Positions 17,536-26,353 of a stretch of DNA of 64,000 bases are shown in pieces (position 1 is the first letter of the stretch; each line of letters begins with the position of its first letter). The position numbers and the translations under genes are program-made. The notes beneath the pieces are model-generated. The model made no database searches and was not told the DNA's origin. It worked only from the letters and a program-made list of their open reading frames with translations. Source of the stretch: Algoriphagus sanaruensis. Lineage in GTDB: Bacteria; Bacteroidota; Bacteroidia; Cytophagales; Cyclobacteriaceae. The stretch is taken from contig NZ_CP012836.1 of NCBI RefSeq assembly GCF_001593605.1, forward strand, positions 2,918,501 to 2,982,500, written 5' to 3'.

Positions 17536-18406
17536 TCACGTCGTAATATTTGGAGAAATGCTTTGGGATTGCCTTCCTACTGGCCCTGTGGCTGGAGGAG
17601 CGCCTATGAATGTAGCCCTCAATCTACATCAATTAGGTCTCAATTCGAGGTTGATTTCTGCAGTGGGTGCCGATGAAGACGGCGAAAAACTAATTGCATT
17701 CCTCCAAGAATTCAATCTTCCATTAGACTTGATTCAGACCAATACTGATCATGAGACCTCAAAAGTCCTAGTGGACACCTCTGATCCTGAAAACATAAAA
17801 TACACCATTGTCTCACCTGTGGCATGGGATTACATCCATTGGAATAAGGAATTAGATCAAGCTGTGGAAGAGGCGGATGCTTTTGTTTTTGGCACATTAG
17901 GAGTGAGAAATCAGGAAAGTTTAAAAACCTTGATCCAACTTCTCCACCACCCTACATTACGGATTTTTGATGCTAATCTTCGCCCTCCTTTCTACGATTT
18001 CGAGATCATTGAAACTTTACTCGGCTTTGCAGATATTCTAAAAATCAATGAAGATGAATTAGAAGTTTTTGCAGATTATTTCGGAACAGAACCCACCATA
18101 GAAAGTCTTTGTGCTCACTTGGATCAGCATTTCCCGATGGAGATCATCTGCATTACTCGAGGTGCAAAAGGTGCTGTCATCTATCAGAAAGGAAAAATCA
18201 TAGAGCATCCTGGATATAAAGTTGCCTTTCAAGATTCCATCGGGGCTGGAGATGCATTTTTGAGCGGATTTATAAAAACTTATCTCGAGGAAAAATCGCC
18301 TGAGGAAATCCTTGATTTCGCCTGCAAACTAGGAGGATTTGTAGCTACTCAAAAAGGAGGAACACCAAAATACACCTTGGAGAAGGTGCTTGATACGGTG
18401 AAGTAA
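17528..18406 (+). CDS. PfkB-family carbohydrate kinase (fructokinase-like)
   Basis: The 292-residue protein has the ribokinase/PfkB fold: an N-terminal FGEMLWDCLP with GGAPMNVALNL, and the C-terminal motif DSIGAGDAF with catalytic base D242. The GEMLWDCLP opening is typical of fructokinases of Bacteroidota. It phosphorylates a sugar with ATP in the cytoplasm. Start overlap with the sugar porter indicates a two-gene operon. Fructose as substrate is inferred from family resemblance; 2-keto-3-deoxygluconate kinases are related. Confidence 0.85.
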   Translation: MRDHVVIFGEMLWDCLPTGPVAGGAPMNVALNLHQLGLNSRLISAVGADEDGEKLIAFLQEFNLPLDLIQTNTDHETSKVLVDTSDPENIKYTIVSPVAWDYIHWNKELDQAVEEADAFVFGTLGVRNQESLKTLIQLLHHPTLRIFDANLRPPFYDFEIIETLLGFADILKINEDELEVFADYFGTEPTIESLCAHLDQHFPMEIICITRGAKGAVIYQKGKIIEHPGYKVAFQDSIGAGDAFLSGFIKTYLEEKSPEEILDFACKLGGFVATQKGGTPKYTLEKVLDTVK

Positions 18407-18874
18407 TCAATGTAAAATTTCTACCAAAGAACCTGTGCCATGACCTACCATGGCCCAGTCTGAGACGTGCAATTCTAAAATAGCCATCATTCCTGGTTGA
18501 AGTCCTACATAGTCCCCATCGGAAATATGAGACACCAACAGACTAATAGTTGGATTATGTCCGACCAAAAGACAGGTTTCTACTGCATTTGAAGTCTTTT
18601 CCAGAAGGTGAATTAAAGATTCCAAGTGTCCATCATAGATCTCCATGGAATATTTTTGGTCATGGATTTCCAAAAAATCACCCATGATTTGGGCTGTTTC
18701 TCGAGTTCGAGTAGCAGGTGAACAATACATAAAATCAACAGAAATGTTTTTTTCTGAGATTACTTTACCTAATTGTTCAAGGGCTGATTTCCCTTTTTGA
18801 GTTAGTTGACGCTGAAAATCCAATCCATTTGAAAAACCGGCTTCACCATGCCTTAAAACAATCAACTTTTTCAT
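18407..18874 (-). CDS. SixA-like histidine phosphatase
   Basis: The 155-residue protein begins LIVLRHGEAG (catalytic H9) and has YCSPATRTRETA and GHNPT, as in SixA-type members of the histidine phosphatase superfamily, which dephosphorylate phosphohistidine proteins. The short length and lack of an insertion favour SixA over phosphoglycerate mutase. Its stop codon directly abuts the stop of the convergent kinase gene, with no spacer. With several histidine kinases in the window a phosphorelay role is possible, but there is no direct evidence. Confidence 0.85.
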   Translation of the reverse strand: MKKLIVLRHGEAGFSNGLDFQRQLTQKGKSALEQLGKVISEKNISVDFMYCSPATRTRETAQIMGDFLEIHDQKYSMEIYDGHLESLIHLLEKTSNAVETCLLVGHNPTISLLVSHISDGDYVGLQPGMMAILELHVSDWAMVGHGTGSLVEILH

Positions 18875-18923
18875 TTGGTCATTATTAGGTTAAAAACTGA
18901 TGCAAATTGATCAAAAATCTATC

Positions 18924-18931
18924 CAAAGTTA
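18924..18931 (-). promoter_or_regulatory. -7 box for the SixA-like gene
   Basis: On the minus strand TAACTTTG matches TAnnTTTG and lies about 50 bases before the start codon at 18874. A matching -33 element was not found. Confidence 0.3.
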
Positions 18932-19025
18932 ACAATCTGATTTTTTTATTATTTGGAGGAGAAAATAACGCCCTCTATTTTTAGCCTCACAAAAACGGCA
19001 CTATCGCTCGTAAAACGTTTTTTTT

Positions 19026-21353
19026 ATGTCAAAAAATCTAGTCATCGTCGAATCACCCGCCAAGGCAAAGACCATCGAAGGGTATTTGGGAAAAGATTAC
19101 AAAGTAGTATCCAGCTATGGACACGTGAGGGATTTACCCAAAGGTGATAAAGCGATCGACATTAAAAACCGATTCAAACCGACTTACGAAGTCACCCCAG
19201 ATAAAAAAGAAGTCATCAAAAACTTGAAATCTCTGGCTAAAGATGCCGAGACAGTTTATCTGGCAAGTGACGATGACCGAGAAGGAGAAGCTATTTCATG
19301 GCATTTGAAAGAGGTTTTAAAGCTCAATGATGAAAATACCAAGCGAATTGTATTTCGAGAAATCACCAAAAATGCAATTACAAGAGCCATTGAAAACCCA
19401 CGAGGAATTGACTATGACTTGGTAAATGCTCAACAAGCCCGAAGAATTTTAGACAGGTTGGTGGGCTTTGAGCTTTCTCCTATTCTCTGGAAAAAAATCA
19501 AAACCGGACTTTCAGCAGGCAGAGTTCAATCTGTAGCCGTTCGCCTAATCGTGGAGAGAGAACGAGAAATTGAAGCTCACAAATCGAAATCTTCATATAG
19601 AATTACGGCCTTATTTGAAGCAGATGGTAAATCGTTTCAGGCCGAACTACCAAAGAAATTCGAAACCAAAGCAGAAGCAGAAGAATTCTTAAAATCCTGT
19701 CTTCAGGCTACTTTTTCGGTTGGGAATTTGGAGAAAAAGCCGGTTAAAAAAACACCAGCACCTCCTTTCACAACCTCAACCTTACAACAAGAGGCTTCGC
19801 GTAAACTATACTTTTCCGTAGCCCAGACCATGTCGGTAGCTCAAAAGCTTTACGAAGCTGGGAAAATCACCTACATGCGTACGGACAGCACCAATTTATC
19901 TCAGGATGCGTTGGCCGCTGCTAAAAATGCCATTGAAAACTCTTACGGTGCTCAATACCATAAATCAAGACAGTTTTCAACGAAGAACGAAAGTGCTCAG
20001 GAAGCTCACGAGGCGATCCGACCTACGGATTTTTCGGTTAGTCAAATCAGCGCTGATCGAAATGAGCAACGCTTGTATGAACTGATTTGGAAACGGGCAA
20101 TCGCTTCCCAAATGGCAGATGCCGAACTCGAACGCACCATTGTTACCATTCAGATTTCCAATAATACCCAGCATCTCACTGCAACCGGAGAAATCATCCG
20201 ATTTGAAGGATTTTTGAAAGTCTATTTGGAAGACACCGACGATGAGCCAGAAGAGGAGGAAGATGGAAGTAAATCATTATTACCTCCACTTCAACTGAAC
20301 CAATCGCTCCACCTCAAAGAAATGAAAGGTAGAGAAACATTCAGCCGTCCTGCGCCAAGATATACCGAAGCTTCATTGGTCAAAAAACTAGAAGAATTGG
20401 GAATTGGTCGTCCGTCCACCTATGCACCTACTATTTCCACGATTCAGAAACGGGAATATGTCGTAAAAGAAGCTCGTGAAGGCACCCAAAGATCTTACAT
20501 CGAGATGGTGATCAATGGAGGTCAATTCAAAGAAACCACCAAGACCGAAACGACTGGTGCAGAGAAAAACAAGCTTTTCCCTACCAACATGGCCATGGTG
20601 GTAAATGACTTCTTAGTGGAGCATTTTCCCAATGTCATCGACTTTAATTTCACTGCCAAAGTAGAAAAGGAGTTTGACGAGATTGCAGCTGGTGGACAGG
20701 ACTGGCAGGATATGATTGATGGATTCTATGGAAAATTCCATCATAGTGTCGAGGAAACGGAACAGGTTTCCCGTCAAGACGTCAATACCAGCCGGCTAAT
20801 TGGTCAACATCCTGAATCTGGTCGAAACGTATATGCACGACTGGGAAGATTTGGCCCGCTAGTTCAAATCGGTGAAAATGAGGATGAAGACAAGCAATTC
20901 GCCAGTTTGAAAAAAGGCCAATTCATCGAAAATGTCTCCATGGAAGATGCTTTGGAATTATTCAAACTTCCACGAGAGGTTGGATACTTCGAAGACAAAA
21001 AAATGACTGCTGCAATTGGTCGATTTGGTCCTTACATCCGACATGACAATGCTTTCTATTCCTTACAAAAAGGCCAAGACCCATTATCCATTACCGAAGA
21101 AGAAGGCATTCAGCTGATTCTAGCCAAACGAGAAGCCGATGCCAATAAACACATCAAATCATTTGAGGAAAACGCTGAAATTCAGATTCTAAATGGTCGA
21201 TGGGGCCCTTATATCAAGTTTGGAAAAAACAACTTTAAAATTCCAAAAGGAAAAGTTGCCGAGGAACTCACCTATGCCGAAACTATTGAGATTATAGAAT
21301 CTCAACCGGATGCCGGAAAGAAAAAAGGCAAGTTTCCAGCAAAGAAGAAATAA
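19026..21353 (+). CDS. topA: DNA topoisomerase I (type IA)
   Basis: The 775-residue enzyme relaxes negative supercoils. The Toprim domain (about 1-145) opens LVIVESPAKAKTI and has the metal-binding DDDREGEA (D82-D84). The active-site tyrosine is Y283 in ITYMRTDST. The C-terminal part carries three repeated short domains with RFGPLVQIG, RFGPYIRHD and RWGPYIKFG and ends in a lysine-rich tail. Unlike E. coli TopA there are no Cys4 zinc ribbons, which is normal for this phylum. Confidence 0.97.
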   Translation: MSKNLVIVESPAKAKTIEGYLGKDYKVVSSYGHVRDLPKGDKAIDIKNRFKPTYEVTPDKKEVIKNLKSLAKDAETVYLASDDDREGEAISWHLKEVLKLNDENTKRIVFREITKNAITRAIENPRGIDYDLVNAQQARRILDRLVGFELSPILWKKIKTGLSAGRVQSVAVRLIVEREREIEAHKSKSSYRITALFEADGKSFQAELPKKFETKAEAEEFLKSCLQATFSVGNLEKKPVKKTPAPPFTTSTLQQEASRKLYFSVAQTMSVAQKLYEAGKITYMRTDSTNLSQDALAAAKNAIENSYGAQYHKSRQFSTKNESAQEAHEAIRPTDFSVSQISADRNEQRLYELIWKRAIASQMADAELERTIVTIQISNNTQHLTATGEIIRFEGFLKVYLEDTDDEPEEEEDGSKSLLPPLQLNQSLHLKEMKGRETFSRPAPRYTEASLVKKLEELGIGRPSTYAPTISTIQKREYVVKEAREGTQRSYIEMVINGGQFKETTKTETTGAEKNKLFPTNMAMVVNDFLVEHFPNVIDFNFTAKVEKEFDEIAAGGQDWQDMIDGFYGKFHHSVEETEQVSRQDVNTSRLIGQHPESGRNVYARLGRFGPLVQIGENEDEDKQFASLKKGQFIENVSMEDALELFKLPREVGYFEDKKMTAAIGRFGPYIRHDNAFYSLQKGQDPLSITEEEGIQLILAKREADANKHIKSFEENAEIQILNGRWGPYIKFGKNNFKIPKGKVAEELTYAETIEIIESQPDAGKKKGKFPAKKK

Positions 21354-21360
21354 CAAAAAA

Positions 21361-21386
21361 GGGCTTTCAGATCGAAAGCCCTTTTC
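21361..21386. terminator. Terminator between topA and the subtilase gene
   Basis: GGGCTTTC (21361-21368) pairs with GAAAGCCC (21374-21381), with A residues before and T residues after, so it can work for both convergent genes. Confidence 0.85.
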
Positions 21387-21406
21387 ATTTTATAGAATCT
21401 TAGAGA

Positions 21407-22798
21407 TTAGAATCCAGAAACATTCAGGCGACCACCCGTTACCGTTGTACCTGCAAGAGAAGGAGTTGGAGTAGCAGAACCTAAAATTGCAGCTTTGATT
21501 TGGGCTGCTGATGCACCTGGATTTTCAGAAGCATAAAGCGCTGCCGCTCCAGTTACATGAGGGGTGGCCATGGATGTTCCATTGTAACTTGCATATCCAG
21601 AACCAATCGTTGCTGTTTTTCCTTTACCAGAAGCTTTTGGAACCGTGGACCAAATACCCGAACCAGGCGCTCCAATATCTACGGTATTGGCTCCATATTG
21701 AGAAAAGGAAGATAAATCACCAGTACTTGTAATCGAAGCAACTGCAATTATATTTTCAGAAGTATATCCTGAAGGATAACTGGCAGTAGCATCATTGTTT
21801 GTACCTGAGTTACCTGCAGCAGCGATAAATAAAATTCCTGCAGCATTAGCTCTATCAATAGCATCCTTTAATGCCTGAGAATAGCCTCCACCACCCCAAG
21901 AATTGTTAGTAGCCACAATATTTAAACCTTGGCTGTTTTTGAGATCAGTAAAATAATCAACAGCTTTAATTGCGTTAGCGGTTGTTCCACCTCTGGAACC
22001 CAAGAATTTAGCGCTAAGTAATTTTACATTCCAAACTACACCCGCAACTCCTTTTCCATTGCCACCTACACCACCAATCGTACCGGCTACGTGAGTTCCA
22101 TGGTCATCAGCAGTTCCATCAAAAACCGTATTGTTATTTCCTGCAAAATCCCATCCATACACATCATCTACATAACCATTTCCATCATCATCCACTCCGT
22201 TATTAGCTATTTCTCCTGGATTTACGCCTGCATTTGGGGCCAAATCTTCATGGGTATACATGTAGCCTTCATCAATAATTCCGACGTAAACCGTGTTTGA
22301 CCCTGTTTTACCAGCCGCCCATGCGGTATTTGCACCAGAACCAAAAGAACTTACTCCAGCTCCCATTCCCCAAAGTGATCCATTGGTAAAATAGGGATCA
22401 TTGGAAGTTGCTGCATGCTGGTAGATCCAATTAGGCTCAGCATATTCCACTTCAGGCATGTTTTTCAAGCGCTCGATGGCCTCCAAAGTACCCAATTTAC
22501 TTTCCACCAAGAGCAAATCACCAGATGCGCCACCTTTTCTTGCCAAAGCATCTACCATGGTGGGAGTTTTAATTTCCTCCACCACTGAAGCTTGAATCAT
22601 CGCTAGCAAATCTTGGGAAATCCTAGATCCTTGATTTGCTGTTCGGTATTTAATCAACAATTGTCCCGGGACAAATTCTTGATTAACTACTCGCTCAATA
22701 GCATCGGTAGTCAAAGAATCATTTTCCAGAACATCCGAACAGGAGGCTGCCATCCCAAGTAGGGCGGAAAAAGACAGCACAGAATAAATTTTTCTCAT
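21407..22798 (-). CDS. S8 (subtilisin-like) protease, lipoprotein with propeptide
   Basis: The 463-residue preproprotein has a lipoprotein signal (lipobox AASC, C20), an inhibitor I9/fervidolysin-like propeptide (about 42-125, FVPGQLLIKYR) and a subtilase domain with the triad D176 (VGIIDEG), H233 (DDHGTHVAGT) and S409 (NGTSMATP), with oxyanion N330 (AAAGN). The DDDGNGYVDD loop (202-212) looks like a calcium site. It is probably a cell-surface or periplasmic endoprotease. No type IX secretion C-terminal domain follows; the protein ends shortly after the catalytic domain. Confidence 0.93.
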   Translation of the reverse strand: MRKIYSVLSFSALLGMAASCSDVLENDSLTTDAIERVVNQEFVPGQLLIKYRTANQGSRISQDLLAMIQASVVEEIKTPTMVDALARKGGASGDLLLVESKLGTLEAIERLKNMPEVEYAEPNWIYQHAATSNDPYFTNGSLWGMGAGVSSFGSGANTAWAAGKTGSNTVYVGIIDEGYMYTHEDLAPNAGVNPGEIANNGVDDDGNGYVDDVYGWDFAGNNNTVFDGTADDHGTHVAGTIGGVGGNGKGVAGVVWNVKLLSAKFLGSRGGTTANAIKAVDYFTDLKNSQGLNIVATNNSWGGGGYSQALKDAIDRANAAGILFIAAAGNSGTNNDATASYPSGYTSENIIAVASITSTGDLSSFSQYGANTVDIGAPGSGIWSTVPKASGKGKTATIGSGYASYNGTSMATPHVTGAAALYASENPGASAAQIKAAILGSATPTPSLAGTTVTGGRLNVSGF

Positions 22799-22953
22799 AA
22801 GGTGTATTTGGTTAAAATTTTTCGGAATGTATTTACTTCAACCATATTTTCCTATAGTCAAAATCCATCCTGATAAAATATTTTTATTCGAAGAATAACT
22901 TAAGATTTTCTAATAATCTCAGATTGAAAGTTTGAAAAAAACAAAATTGTATT

Positions 22954-22969
22954 TAAAAAATATTTTTTA
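22954..22969. repeat. Perfect 16-base A/T palindrome in a divergent promoter region
   Basis: T-A6-TA-T6-A is fully self-complementary and lies between the divergent subtilase and sirtuin genes (22799-23077). It may be promoter DNA with intrinsic bend or an operator. Nothing else in this AT-rich spacer was recognised. Confidence 0.3.
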
Positions 22970-23077
22970 GACCAATTCCAGTAACAGAAGGGAATTGTTC
23001 CGATCCGAATTTCGCTGTTATTTTTTTTAAACATTTGAGCCTATTTTTCAAAAAAAAATATGGGCCAGACCAAATCC

Positions 23078-23770
23078 ATGAAAAAATTAATTGTGCTATC
23101 AGGTGCCGGAGTATCAGCGGAAAGTGGCATTCGAACCTTTCGAGATAGTAATGGACTTTGGGAAAATCACGACGTTATGGAAGTAGCTTCTCCAGAAGGA
23201 TGGAGAAGAAATCGGCAATTAGTTCTTGAATTTTACAATCAGCGTCGAAAGCAGGCCCGAGAATGCCAACCCAACTTAGCTCATCAATTATTAGCGGAAT
23301 TAGAATCCTACTTTGAGGTTCATATTATCACCCAAAACGTCGATGATCTTCATGAGCGAGCGGGATCTTCCCAAGTCCTCCACCTCCATGGAGAGCTCAA
23401 TAAAGCACAAAGTTCACTTGACCCAAAATTGATTTATAACCTCGATCATTGGGAAATCAAAGAGGGAGACAAATGCGAGAAAGGAAGTCAACTTCGTCCA
23501 TTTATCGTGTGGTTTGGAGAAGCTGTCCCCATGATGTTACCTGCCATCAATTTGGTTAAAACCGCGGATTTTTTTTTGGTAATAGGTACCTCTCTTCAAG
23601 TCTATCCCGCAGCCAGTCTGATTGACTATGTACCCACTACCGCACAAAAATTTCTCATTGACCCTGTCGCACCTTCGAATTACCTAGCTAGAAATCTTCA
23701 TTTGATTCAGGAAAATGCTACCTCTGGAATGGAAAAATTTAAGTCCCTAATTCTTGGGAAAACTGATTAA
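23078..23770 (+). CDS. Sir2-family NAD-dependent deacylase without zinc ribbon
   Basis: The protein removes acyl groups from lysines using NAD. It has GAGVSAESGIRTFRD, TQNVDDLHERAG and LHLHGEL with the catalytic His, and VIGTSLQVYPA. The YNQR motif (Tyr and Arg as in class III/SIRT5-CobB sirtuins) suggests a preference for succinyl or malonyl lysine. The four zinc cysteines are absent; the region reads LDPKLIYN...GDKCEKGSQLRP with a single Cys. The start at 23078 (MKKLIVLSGAG) matches the family; an ATG six codons upstream (23060) is the alternative. Confidence 0.88.
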   Translation: MKKLIVLSGAGVSAESGIRTFRDSNGLWENHDVMEVASPEGWRRNRQLVLEFYNQRRKQARECQPNLAHQLLAELESYFEVHIITQNVDDLHERAGSSQVLHLHGELNKAQSSLDPKLIYNLDHWEIKEGDKCEKGSQLRPFIVWFGEAVPMMLPAINLVKTADFFLVIGTSLQVYPAASLIDYVPTTAQKFLIDPVAPSNYLARNLHLIQENATSGMEKFKSLILGKTD

Positions 23771-23829
23771 GAATTCCTTTAGAACCATACAAGTCCAAGG
23801 CTTAATAATGAGGCACTTTCAAATTTCAA

Positions 23830-23849
23830 AAAATTGAATTTTCAATTTT
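23830..23849. repeat. 20-base palindrome upstream of the FMO operon
   Basis: AAAATTGAA and TTCAATTTT form perfect nine-base arms around two bases. It lies 68 bases before the monooxygenase start and 60 bases after the sirtuin stop. It could be an operator or a weak AT-rich terminator for the sirtuin gene. Confidence 0.35.
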
Positions 23850-23917
23850 CTTAGTAGATTAAAACGAAAATCTGTTCCTAATCCAAACAGACTATTCCCC
23901 AAAACCCAATTTAACTC

Positions 23918-25255
23918 ATGAATTACCGCGTAGCTGTAATAGGCGCAGGACCTTCTGGAATCACTGCATTAAAGAATTTACTAGATCAAGGTATTGATGC
24001 AATTGCCTTCGATCGAAATGAAAATGTAGGAGGAAACTGGATTTATTCCGAAAAGGAAAGCCATTCTTCGGTTTTTGAAACTACCCATATCATTTCATCC
24101 AAGACGCTTTCTCAGTATGAGGACTTTCCTTTCGAAGAATTTGACCCCGAAACTCCAGACTATCCATCCCATGAGGTGCTAAGAAATTACTTTCAAGCCT
24201 ATGCGAGAAAGTTTAATCTTTATCCTTTTATCAGATTTAATACCCTAGTCAAACGCTGCGAATGGAAAGGCCCTCTCGAGTGGGTTATTACCACTGAAAC
24301 AGAAGGAGAGGAGCGAGTGGAAACCTTTACCCATTTGGCAGTAGCCAATGGCCACCATTGGAAACCAAGGTATCCTTCCTACCCGGGTGAGTTTACCGGA
24401 GAATTTTTACATTCACACACCTTTAAAAAAGCAGCGCCCTTCGAAGGAAAGCGTGTTTTGGTGATTGGAGGAGGAAATTCAGCCTGTGATGTGGCAGTGG
24501 AAACAAGTCGGGTTTCTGCAAGTACTTCCATTTCTTGGAGACGAGGCTATTGGATAGCCCCCAAATTTTTCTTTGGAAAGCCATCTGATGTGGTGGCCGA
24601 AGGCACCAAATGGCTCCCACTAAAACTTCGGACATTTTTCAATCAGATTCTTCTCAAAATTTACTGGGGAGACTATAAAAAATATGGTTTACGTCCAATT
24701 ACGGAGCCCTTTGGGTCGACTCACCCTACCATCAATGACGAACTCATGCACAAAATCCGCCATGGAAAAGTCAAACCCCGGATGGACATCGCTCGATTTG
24801 AGGGAAATCATGTCGTGTTTGAGGATGGAAAAAAAGAGGAATATGATGCTGTTATTGCCTGTACAGGATATTGGTTGACACACCCATTTTTTGACAAGGA
24901 TTTTATTGACTATTCCTCAGGCCCTGTCCCTCTTTATTTGAAAATGTTTCATCCGGAGATCGATAATCTTTACTTCATTGGGATGTTTCAGCCTTTGGGT
25001 TGTATCTGGCCTGGAGCTGAGCTTCAAAGTAAACTGATGGCTCAGGAAATTATTGGAAAATGGAATCGTCCAAAGGACATTAAGGCTCTTTGTGAACAAG
25101 AGGTTACCAATCCCCACTATCACCAAATAGCAACGCCAAGACATACCATAACGGTAGATTATCACCTATTTATCAAGGCCTTAAAAAAGCATCTTCCCAA
25201 ATCTTACGTTTCGAAGACGCCAATAACTCATCCAAAAGAACCCGTTCTGAATTAA
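23918..25255 (+). CDS. Flavin-containing monooxygenase (class B FMO)
   Basis: The 445-residue protein has an FAD-binding Rossmann motif (GAGPSG, 9-14, with VGGNW), an NADPH motif (VIGGGNSACDVA) and the FMO fingerprint FxGxxxHxxxFK (FTGEFLHSHTFK). This fits FMOs that oxygenate N or S atoms; the Baeyer-Villiger group usually has W after the His spacing, so ester formation is less likely but possible. It is cytoplasmic and is the first gene of a five-gene operon ending at 29916. The substrate is unknown. Confidence 0.88.
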   Translation: MNYRVAVIGAGPSGITALKNLLDQGIDAIAFDRNENVGGNWIYSEKESHSSVFETTHIISSKTLSQYEDFPFEEFDPETPDYPSHEVLRNYFQAYARKFNLYPFIRFNTLVKRCEWKGPLEWVITTETEGEERVETFTHLAVANGHHWKPRYPSYPGEFTGEFLHSHTFKKAAPFEGKRVLVIGGGNSACDVAVETSRVSASTSISWRRGYWIAPKFFFGKPSDVVAEGTKWLPLKLRTFFNQILLKIYWGDYKKYGLRPITEPFGSTHPTINDELMHKIRHGKVKPRMDIARFEGNHVVFEDGKKEEYDAVIACTGYWLTHPFFDKDFIDYSSGPVPLYLKMFHPEIDNLYFIGMFQPLGCIWPGAELQSKLMAQEIIGKWNRPKDIKALCEQEVTNPHYHQIATPRHTITVDYHLFIKALKKHLPKSYVSKTPITHPKEPVLN

Positions 25256-25261
25256 TTCCCG

Positions 25262-26353
25262 ATGAACCAAAAAATCACATATCCTGTATATGGACTGATT
25301 TTTTTGGTCGGAATTTTTCTGGCTTGGGAATGGATGACCAGTTATCCCAAAGTGAGAATAGTGCCTTTAACTCACCCGGAGAGCCAAACAGAAAAAATTG
25401 ATTCAGTCTTGATTCAGAGTTTAGTTTCTTATTCCCTTCCTGGAATTGCGGCAGGGCTTATCTCAGAGGGAGAAATTAGCTATCTGAAAAGTTTTGGATA
25501 CCAAAATTTAGAGACCAAAGACTCTTTAAAACTAGATTCTAAACTACCTGTAGGATCGGTATCCAAACTATTTGTTGCACTTACAGTGGCGAATTATGGA
25601 TTAGAACAGGGTTGGAATTTGCATACGCCTGCTGAAAAAATAATCCCAATTCCAAGCAAGGAAATTACCTTAGGCCACCTGCTTACCCATACCTCCGGAT
25701 TAAAGTCTCCCAATCTCCTTAATCAATTGATTCGTTCTAGGAAAAGCCTTCCTTTAGATCAAATCGGCAATTCGAAATTGGATTTTTCGGGCGCTTTGAA
25801 TCAGAAAAATTACGCGGACATCAACTTTGATCTATTGGGTCATTTGCTTGAGAAGTCTTCAAAAACCTCATTCAACTCCTTGTCCTTAGGTCGTATTTTT
25901 GAAAAAGGCGGAATGGAACAAACTTATTTTGAAGAAAATACCAGCCTTTCCGTGCCTGCACAAGGATATTGTCCGGCATTTCCTTGGAGGAGAATCAAGA
26001 AAGAATCTTTCCATTTGCCCATATTGCCTTCCCCCTCCTCAGGAATGATCACCTCCGCAGAAGACCTGTCTAAATTTATGCTTCATCTTAGCCGTGGAGA
26101 AATGAGTGATTTCAGCGATGAATTAGACTGGCTTACTGGTGACGCTGAAATTCCCGCAGGCTTTCAGTCTATAAAAATTGGGGGAAAAACTTATGTCGGT
26201 CATTTTGGAGAACAGGGAGGATTTAGCGCATTTCTATTCTTTTCCAAAAACTGGGACACGGGTATTTTCCTAATCACCAATTCTAGAGACCACGCTGATT
26301 TTAGAATTCAAATTGCATCAGCTCTTCTTCAAATTTTAACTCAGCCTTCATGA
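25262..26353 (+). CDS. Beta-lactamase-fold serine hydrolase, membrane-anchored
   Basis: The 363-residue protein has an N-terminal TM or uncleaved signal segment (about 8-25), then a class C beta-lactamase/family VIII esterase domain. The catalytic SxxK is S99-V-S-K102, the second motif reads Y184-A-D in place of the usual YxN, and HFGEQGGFSAF near the end stands for the KTG region. It is probably a periplasmic esterase, amidase or D-peptidase. The gene starts six bases after the FMO stop and overlaps the transporter gene by four bases. Confidence 0.82.
   Translation: MNQKITYPVYGLIFLVGIFLAWEWMTSYPKVRIVPLTHPESQTEKIDSVLIQSLVSYSLPGIAAGLISEGEISYLKSFGYQNLETKDSLKLDSKLPVGSVSKLFVALTVANYGLEQGWNLHTPAEKIIPIPSKEITLGHLLTHTSGLKSPNLLNQLIRSRKSLPLDQIGNSKLDFSGALNQKNYADINFDLLGHLLEKSSKTSFNSLSLGRIFEKGGMEQTYFEENTSLSVPAQGYCPAFPWRRIKKESFHLPILPSPSSGMITSAEDLSKFMLHLSRGEMSDFSDELDWLTGDAEIPAGFQSIKIGGKTYVGHFGEQGGFSAFLFFSKNWDTGIFLITNSRDHADFRIQIASALLQILTQPS

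Noticed and set aside
23918..25255. Baeyer-Villiger monooxygenase call
   Set aside because: The fingerprint ends in FK rather than the W typical of Baeyer-Villiger enzymes; the FMO group fits better.
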